From positions 1 to 26,318 of IMG/VR virus record IMGVR_UViG_3300042471_000057: a stretch of 26,318 nucleotides of DNA. The stretch is one strand, 5' to 3'. The DNA is from a virus. Below the pieces are notes generated by a model, which was not told the DNA's origin, ran no database searches, and was given only the letters and a program-made list of their open reading frames with translations. Shown in pieces: positions 23,554 to 26,318 of the stretch. Every line of letters begins with the position of its first letter. The stretch's first letter is position 1. The position numbers were made by a program, and so were the translations under genes.

Positions 23554-23672
23554 CCCAAACAAAGGTTCTTAAGAAGCAGGTATCACGTCCTGGCGTTCAT
23601 GCCAAGACTAAGCAATCAGCTAACAAGGGCAGTAAGCTTTACAAGAAGGTTTATAAGGGCCAAGGAAAATGA
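23535..23672 (+). CDS. Small basic SRPGVHAKTK-type protein (45 aa)
   Basis: 45-aa protein, strongly basic, with VSRPGVHAKTKQSANKGSKL and KVYKGQGK at the end. The GVHaKt...gskLYKK.YkGQGK pattern is a recurrent short family in tailed phages. Its stop overlaps the next start (ATGA). Function is unknown. Confidence 0.7.
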   Translation: MAKAAVAQTKVLKKQVSRPGVHAKTKQSANKGSKLYKKVYKGQGK

Positions 23673-24109
23673 AATGGGTAATCATCTCTACCCTTTTGCT
23701 GACAAGCTGTTCGGCAAACTGGCATCTTCAGAGAGCCATCAAAAAAGACCCGTCTTTACTTCAGACGAGGACTGTTGTCCATACCGACACCTTGGTGCTT
23801 CCGGCGAAGACGATTATTGATACATTAGAAGTTCCCACGTTAGACCAGTGGACGGCATGGGAGAATGATTCTCTACGTATTGAATTGTCTTTGGTAAAGG
23901 ACTCTGTGACCGGCGTGGAGCGTATTGTATTTAAGACTCAGATTAAGGAGCAGGTCATAACCAGGGAAGTGAAGGTCGAGTGTCCTCCTTCGGTGCTTCC
24001 GCCTGCACCCTCTTCATGGCGTTCAAGGCTTTCAGTCTGGGGCCTTTTTCTGATTGCCATCGTGTTCTCTTATGGTGTTGGCTTCTTGCGAGGTCGAGTA
24101 GCTGCTTAA
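23669..24109 (+). CDS. Putative unimolecular spanin (lipoprotein with C-terminal TM)
   Basis: 146-aa protein with a lipoprotein signal and lipobox LTSC at C14 (MKWVIISTLLLTSCSANWH), a periplasmic beta/alpha region (about residues 25-115, e.g. TVVHTDTLVLPAKTIIDTLE), a Pro/Ser linker (CPPSVLPPAPSS), and one C-terminal membrane segment (about 122-140, VWGLFLIAIVFSYGVGFLRG) with a basic tail. A lipid anchor at one end and a TM at the other is the u-spanin architecture that links outer and inner membranes and fuses them at lysis. It closes the rightward operon that also carries the peptidase. The protein is not sequence-matched to a known spanin. The last 155 bases overlap a convergent gene. Confidence 0.6.
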   Translation: MKWVIISTLLLTSCSANWHLQRAIKKDPSLLQTRTVVHTDTLVLPAKTIIDTLEVPTLDQWTAWENDSLRIELSLVKDSVTGVERIVFKTQIKEQVITREVKVECPPSVLPPAPSSWRSRLSVWGLFLIAIVFSYGVGFLRGRVAA

Positions 24110-24407
24110 GGAATATCCTACCCCGGTTAGACACCCGATAGACTCCGTAGGAGTGTTTATTTAGGAGCTCGTGTTTGATTAGCTCTTGGATGTCTATGCT
24201 AGAAATCTGACTAAACTCGTCGGCTATTACATTGGTAAAGTTGATGAGCCCATCTTTGTCTTCTAGGTGGGAGCAGTAAAGCAGTGTGTCTATTGTTCGG
24301 CGTGGTATGGCGTGCTCTTTGTGCATTAGGTAGATACCTCTACGCATTTGGAAATATTCCAGTGCAGCATCTCCTGCCTGATTGATTATCGCAATACTTG
24401 ACGGCAT
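23955..24407 (-). CDS. Putative winged-helix-like protein overlapping the opposite operon
   Basis: 150-aa protein. Residues about 25-105 read as a helical domain with a basic turn (RRTIDTLLYCSHLEDKDGLI ... IDIQELIKHELLNKHSYGVY ... RVSNRGRIFLKQLLDL), resembling a winged-helix DNA-binding fold. The C-terminal 45 residues are basic (SQHHKRTRWQSEKGPRLKAL) and are encoded on the strand opposite the u-spanin-like gene, overlapping it by 155 bases. Its start overlaps the upstream gene by 22 bases. It may be a phage regulator; the fold is inferred from sequence pattern only. Confidence 0.6.
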   Translation of the reverse strand: MPSSIAIINQAGDAALEYFQMRRGIYLMHKEHAIPRRTIDTLLYCSHLEDKDGLINFTNVIADEFSQISSIDIQELIKHELLNKHSYGVYRVSNRGRIFLKQLLDLARSQHHKRTRWQSEKGPRLKALNAMKRVQAEAPKEDTRPSLPWL

Positions 24408-24697
24408 AGTTCCATAATGATTGGTCCTTGGTCTCCGAAGTCTTCATTGACAAACTCATCGTTAATGAAGTCGATGGCATCGTCTATCTCCAGTTCTTTA
24501 CGCTTCATAGCTAGGTTGACCATTGACCAGTAGTCATAGACAAGGCATGGCTTAAGGTCTTGCTTAACGGCTATACCCACGAATGCTTCTTCCATTTCAC
24601 TGATGGCAACTATGCCCTCTATGAATTCGTTATCATCCCCGAGTGTGTCGAAGATGTATTTGCGCAGGGTGTCGTAATCGTGAATTGTTCCGTACAT
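24386..24697 (-). CDS. Acidic hypothetical protein (103 aa)
   Basis: 103-aa acidic protein starting MYGTIHDYDTLRKYIFDTLG, with YDYWSMVNLAMKRKELEIDD (about residues 54-73) and an acidic FINDEFVNEDFGDQG. It reads as a helical protein with no named motif. A TAAATTTG element lies 4 bases before the ATG (24702-24709), so the mRNA is probably leaderless. It is the first gene after the repeat array and overlaps the next gene by 22 bases, so it may belong to an early or regulatory unit. Confidence 0.65.
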   Translation of the reverse strand: MYGTIHDYDTLRKYIFDTLGDDNEFIEGIVAISEMEEAFVGIAVKQDLKPCLVYDYWSMVNLAMKRKELEIDDAIDFINDEFVNEDFGDQGPIIMELCRQVLR

Positions 24698-24701
24698 GTT
24701 T

Positions 24702-24709
24702 CAAATTTA
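24702..24709 (-). promoter_or_regulatory. -7 promoter element (TAAATTTG), leaderless spacing
   Basis: Exact TAnnTTTG match on the minus strand, 4 bases before the ATG at 24697. No clear -33 element is seen. It lies next to the AT-rich palindromes and the dyad repeat array. Confidence 0.55.
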
Positions 24710-24719
24710 CGATTTCCGA

Positions 24720-24778
24720 TTATATTAACTAGTTAGTTAGTTAATTAGTATAGTTATATACTATACACATATATGTGG
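24720..24778. other. AT-rich palindromic stretch beside the repeat array
   Basis: About 60 bases of almost pure A/T with a GTTA(G) direct reiteration (24731-24743), an inverted repeat GTATAG-TTATATA-CTATAC (24748-24766), and a perfect 12-bp palindrome CACATATATGTG (24766-24777). Such a stretch next to repeats is what a DNA-unwinding element of an origin looks like, though it could instead be a promoter-linked operator region. Confidence 0.5.
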
Positions 24779-24795
24779 ACCATTTTCGCATTTTG

Positions 24796-24939
24796 TACGG
24801 ATTTTCCGGACACCAACCACAAAATATCCGGATTTTCCGGATATGTGTTACAACACGTGTACGGATTTTCCGGACACTGGTATTTGGATGTACGGATTTT
24901 CCGCACATGCTAAACGGGTACGTCCGGATTTTCCGGACA
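24796..24939. repeat. Five dyad repeats spaced 31-33 bp (iteron/operator array)
   Basis: Copies start at 24796, 24827, 24860, 24891 and 24923, so the spacing is 31, 33, 31 and 32 bp, close to three helical turns. The unit is TCCGGATTTTCCGGACA; copies 2 and 5 have perfect TCCGGA-TTT-TCCGGA dyad symmetry, 1 and 3 have TACGGA in the left arm, and 4 also has TCCGCA in the right arm. The regular phase places all sites on one face of the helix, as expected for a dimeric DNA-binding protein at an origin or a control region. Confidence 0.8.
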
Positions 24940-25098
24940 TTAATCGTTCCACTCTTCGGTGCACCAGATAACCATCACGCCCCAACGGAGCCATGACACG
25001 CTAATCCAGTAACCTCCTTCGAGTGCTTTATCGTAGCCCAGAGACACGCATGGCGTAACAATCAGCGTACCCCATGACCTATACAGATGTGTTTTCAT
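24940..25098 (-). CDS. Small Trp-rich protein (52 aa)
   Basis: 52-aa protein beginning MKTHLYRSWGTLIVTPCVSL and continuing to WISVSWLRWGVMVIWCTEEW, with five tryptophans and a hydrophobic amphipathic pattern. The repeating WISVSWLRW / VMVIW layout resembles short beta-structured or membrane-associated phage proteins. A plausible AAGGAGG-like stretch exists inside, not before, the gene, so it gives no help with the start. The stop lies one base after the last dyad repeat. Composition and continuous frame support it; function is unknown. Confidence 0.55.
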   Translation of the reverse strand: MKTHLYRSWGTLIVTPCVSLGYDKALEGGYWISVSWLRWGVMVIWCTEEWND

Positions 25099-25120
25099 GG
25101 GATGAAGATAAAAAAAATTG

Positions 25121-25193
25121 TGACCCAGGCACGATTCGAACGTGCGACCATCGCATTAGAAGTGCGAGGCTCTATCCTCTGAGCTACTGGGTC
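25121..25193 (-). tRNA. tRNA-Arg (anticodon TCT)
   Basis: A 73-base cloverleaf: acceptor GACCCAG/CTGGGTC (7 bp), D arm GCTC/GAGC, anticodon stem TCGCA/TGCGA with loop CTTCTAA (anticodon TCT, reading AGA), T arm GCACG/CGTGC with loop TTCGAAT, discriminator A. CCA is not encoded. It is followed by CAATTTTTTTT. It would support AGA codons, which occur in these genes. It lies downstream of the GroES-like gene. Confidence 0.95.
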
Positions 25194-25196
25194 ATT

Positions 25197-25212
25197 TCGT
25201 TGACCTCAACGA
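25197..25212 (-). repeat. Perfect inverted repeat between the GroES-like gene and the tRNA
   Basis: TCGTTGA-CC-TCAACGA (7-bp arms) lies in the 24 bases between the gene stop and the tRNA 5' end. There is no T run after it, so it may be an RNA-processing hairpin rather than a terminator. Confidence 0.5.
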
Positions 25213-25217
25213 TATGA

Positions 25218-25781
25218 TTATTCCTCCAGCCAATCTATGAGTGCACCATCGAGGTCCTCCTCGTGCATTACGTATACATCTCGCTTACCGAGCCTGTTCT
25301 CAAAGGCACATCGTGGGTGGAAAGACACCTTCTGTCCAACCATCTCTCTATTCGGATGTACGAGCACCGTACCCTGCCTTTCACTCTTAATGCCCTCAGG
25401 ACGCAATTGGAGCCCTCCTGCGAGCTTTTCGGGTAGCGTGTGGGGTACCACTGCCACCGTGTCGTTAAAACTCTCCCAAATCAAAGAATTTTGCCTCTTC
25501 ACGAAAAACACACTATCCTCTGGGACCAAACACTTCTCCTCACCATCAATAAAGGCCAACGCACCCTCCATCTCAATAACCGTATAGTGGAAGAACAACA
25601 TGTCCCCTCTATTGATACTCGATGTCCTAGGCGAAGCATAAACTACACCCTCCTGCTTAGCATGATGAGTCGGCTTGTAACTGGGGTCTATATACAGCTT
25701 TACCCCGTTGTTTAACTCCATCTCCCTGTTGTACGCATCCCGCTGGATGTCAACAATAAACCGTCCAAATACACTGTCCAT
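25218..25781 (-). CDS. Protein with two GroES-like repeats (putative co-chaperonin)
   Basis: 187-aa protein. Residues about 26-94 (GVKLYIDPSYKPTHHAKQEG, GVVYASP, INRGDMLFFHY, EEKCLVPEDSVFFV) and about 123-181 (GLQLRPEGIKSERQGTVLVH, VGQKVSFHP, KRDVYVMHEEDLDGAL) each follow the GroES strand order: G..L, G.V, G..V.F, and an ending with E.D. Two tandem units in one chain are unusual for 10-kDa GroES or T4 gp31. ATG at 25781 is preferred to a TTG at 25787; the TAAGTTTG promoter (25799-25806) is 17 bases upstream. It may assist host GroEL in folding phage proteins. The fold assignment comes from sequence pattern. Confidence 0.55.
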   Translation of the reverse strand: MDSVFGRFIVDIQRDAYNREMELNNGVKLYIDPSYKPTHHAKQEGVVYASPRTSSINRGDMLFFHYTVIEMEGALAFIDGEEKCLVPEDSVFFVKRQNSLIWESFNDTVAVVPHTLPEKLAGGLQLRPEGIKSERQGTVLVHPNREMVGQKVSFHPRCAFENRLGKRDVYVMHEEDLDGALIDWLEE

Positions 25782-25798
25782 AATCAACTTATTTACCG

Positions 25799-25806
25799 CA
25801 AACTTA
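25799..25806 (-). promoter_or_regulatory. -7 promoter element (TAAGTTTG)
   Basis: Exact TAnnTTTG match on the minus strand, 17 bases before the ATG at 25781; probably drives the GroES-like gene and tRNA. Confidence 0.6.
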
Positions 25807-26208
25807 CAACACCCATCCCATCAAGGCAAAAAACAAAAATACCCCAATCCGAAAGTGTTTTCCCGGGGTTTTGCGATACAAATGCCCCAATCCGTCGAAA
25901 ATAGACATCCCTAAACTAGCCAAATTAGACAGCTAGACAGCTAATTAGCCCCACAACTAACCAGTAATAGACAATTAATAGGGTAGTATATGAGTTGGAA
26001 GGGGCAATAACACATGTAGAACAGGGGGGTGGCGTGCGTCCGGGGAACCGCACTCACACACCGGGTACCCCCTGCGGGCTTTCAGCCTCACCCGTAGTAC
26101 CAAACCAACCCCCCAGCCAATTCTAATACTGGAACTAAAACTAAAAGTTTTAACTGACACAATTAGTTGTCTAACCGGCTGAAATGGTGGTGGTTAGACC
26201 GGGAACTT

Positions 26209-26239
26209 CTTGTAATATCAACGAGTTGATATGTACAAG
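26209..26239. repeat. Long inverted repeat with one-base bulge
   Basis: Left arm CTTGTAATATCAAC (26209-26222), a GA spacer, and right arm GTTGATAT-G-TACAAG (26225-26239). All 14 bases of the left arm pair, with one extra G (26233). It could be a protein-binding dyad or an RNA hairpin; no T run follows, so it is not a terminator. Confidence 0.7.
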
Positions 26240-26291
26240 AATAACCCCCAAAACTTCCCCATCAGTCAGCTTCTCTAACTTCCCGTGTGAA

Positions 26292-26311
26292 AACTATAGC
26301 TTGCTATAGTT
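26292..26311. repeat. Perfect 9-bp inverted repeat with 2-base spacer
   Basis: AACTATAGC-TT-GCTATAGTT at 26292-26311, flanked on both sides by CGTGTG (26284 and 26312), so a direct repeat surrounds the dyad. It resembles an operator for a dimeric regulator near the window edge. Confidence 0.65.
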
Positions 26312-26318
26312 CGTGTGT

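Larger units (their letters stand above)
25807..26318. other. Noncoding right-end region with inverted repeats
   Basis: About 510 bases without a convincing gene. The left part (25807-25980) is A-rich with TAGACA-type motifs at 25902, 25926, 25934 and 25968. The middle (26030-26095) is GC-rich and can form hairpins: GGGGAACC/GGTACCCC (26042-26049 with 26064-26071, one A.A mismatch) and GGCT-TTC-AGCC (26077-26087). The right part holds two strong inverted repeats, listed separately. It may be an intergenic control region, an origin or an unannotated RNA. Confidence 0.5.

Noticed and set aside
23115-23558. 147-aa minus-strand reading frame opposite the small-gene row
   Set aside because: It runs antisense to several tightly coupled small genes with recognisable families and has no promoter or motif.
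24796-24939. CRISPR array
   Set aside because: The repeats are only about 17 bp with about 15-bp gaps, are dyad-symmetric and vary between copies; there are no cas genes. A binding-site array fits better.
25975-26160. 61-aa minus-strand reading frame
   Set aside because: Its composition is Pro/Arg/Cys-rich and unlike the other genes, it covers the GC-rich hairpin region, and it lacks a promoter or motif.

Overview
This 26.3 kb window looks like part of a tailed double-stranded DNA phage (Caudoviricetes) that infects a member of the Bacteroidota. The phage assignment rests on a recognisable packaging and head cassette (large terminase, portal, scaffold-like protein, major capsid protein), two giant tail fibres with C-terminal S74-type chaperone domains, a holin-like protein and a peptidase M15 endolysin. 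The host assignment rests on repeated matches to the Bacteroidota -7 promoter element TAnnTTTG immediately upstream of genes on both strands, together with a lack of strong Shine-Dalgarno sites. No integrase, repressor or host genes are visible. The portal has segments that recall portals of crAss-like and other Bacteroidota podovirus-like phages, but I cannot place the phage more precisely by eye.

Layout. From about 21.2 kb leftwards, the minus strand carries the late structural and lysis genes in order: putative small terminase, terL, portal, scaffold-like protein, major capsid protein, an unknown virion protein, a BppU-like tail protein, two small or medium tail proteins sharing a C-terminal domain, two giant fibres (1421 and 1256 aa), three small accessory proteins, a holin-like protein, three small membrane proteins resembling spanins, and a partial protein that runs off the left edge. 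Rho-independent terminators at about 1.83, 11.06, 13.03 and 14.01 kb are each followed at once by a promoter, so this long array is probably read as several short transcription units.

From 21251 to 24109, the plus strand carries a compact, translationally coupled row of small genes. These are mostly Lys/Arg-rich proteins of families widespread in large phages and some giant viruses, plus an endonuclease VII/HNH protein, the M15 peptidase and a lipoprotein with a C-terminal membrane segment that looks like a unimolecular spanin. The two arms diverge from a 50-bp bidirectional promoter region (21200-21250).

From 25.8 kb leftwards, the minus strand holds a protein with two apparent GroES-like repeats, a tRNA-Arg(TCT), a 52-aa Trp-rich protein, and two small unknown proteins, the last of which overlaps the end of the plus-strand operon by 155 bp. 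Between the 52-aa gene and the next promoter lies an array of five TCCGGA-TTT-TCCGGA type dyad repeats spaced 31-33 bp apart, next to an AT-rich palindromic stretch. This is the best candidate for a replication origin or multi-site operator. The last ~510 bp contain no convincing gene but hold several inverted repeats.
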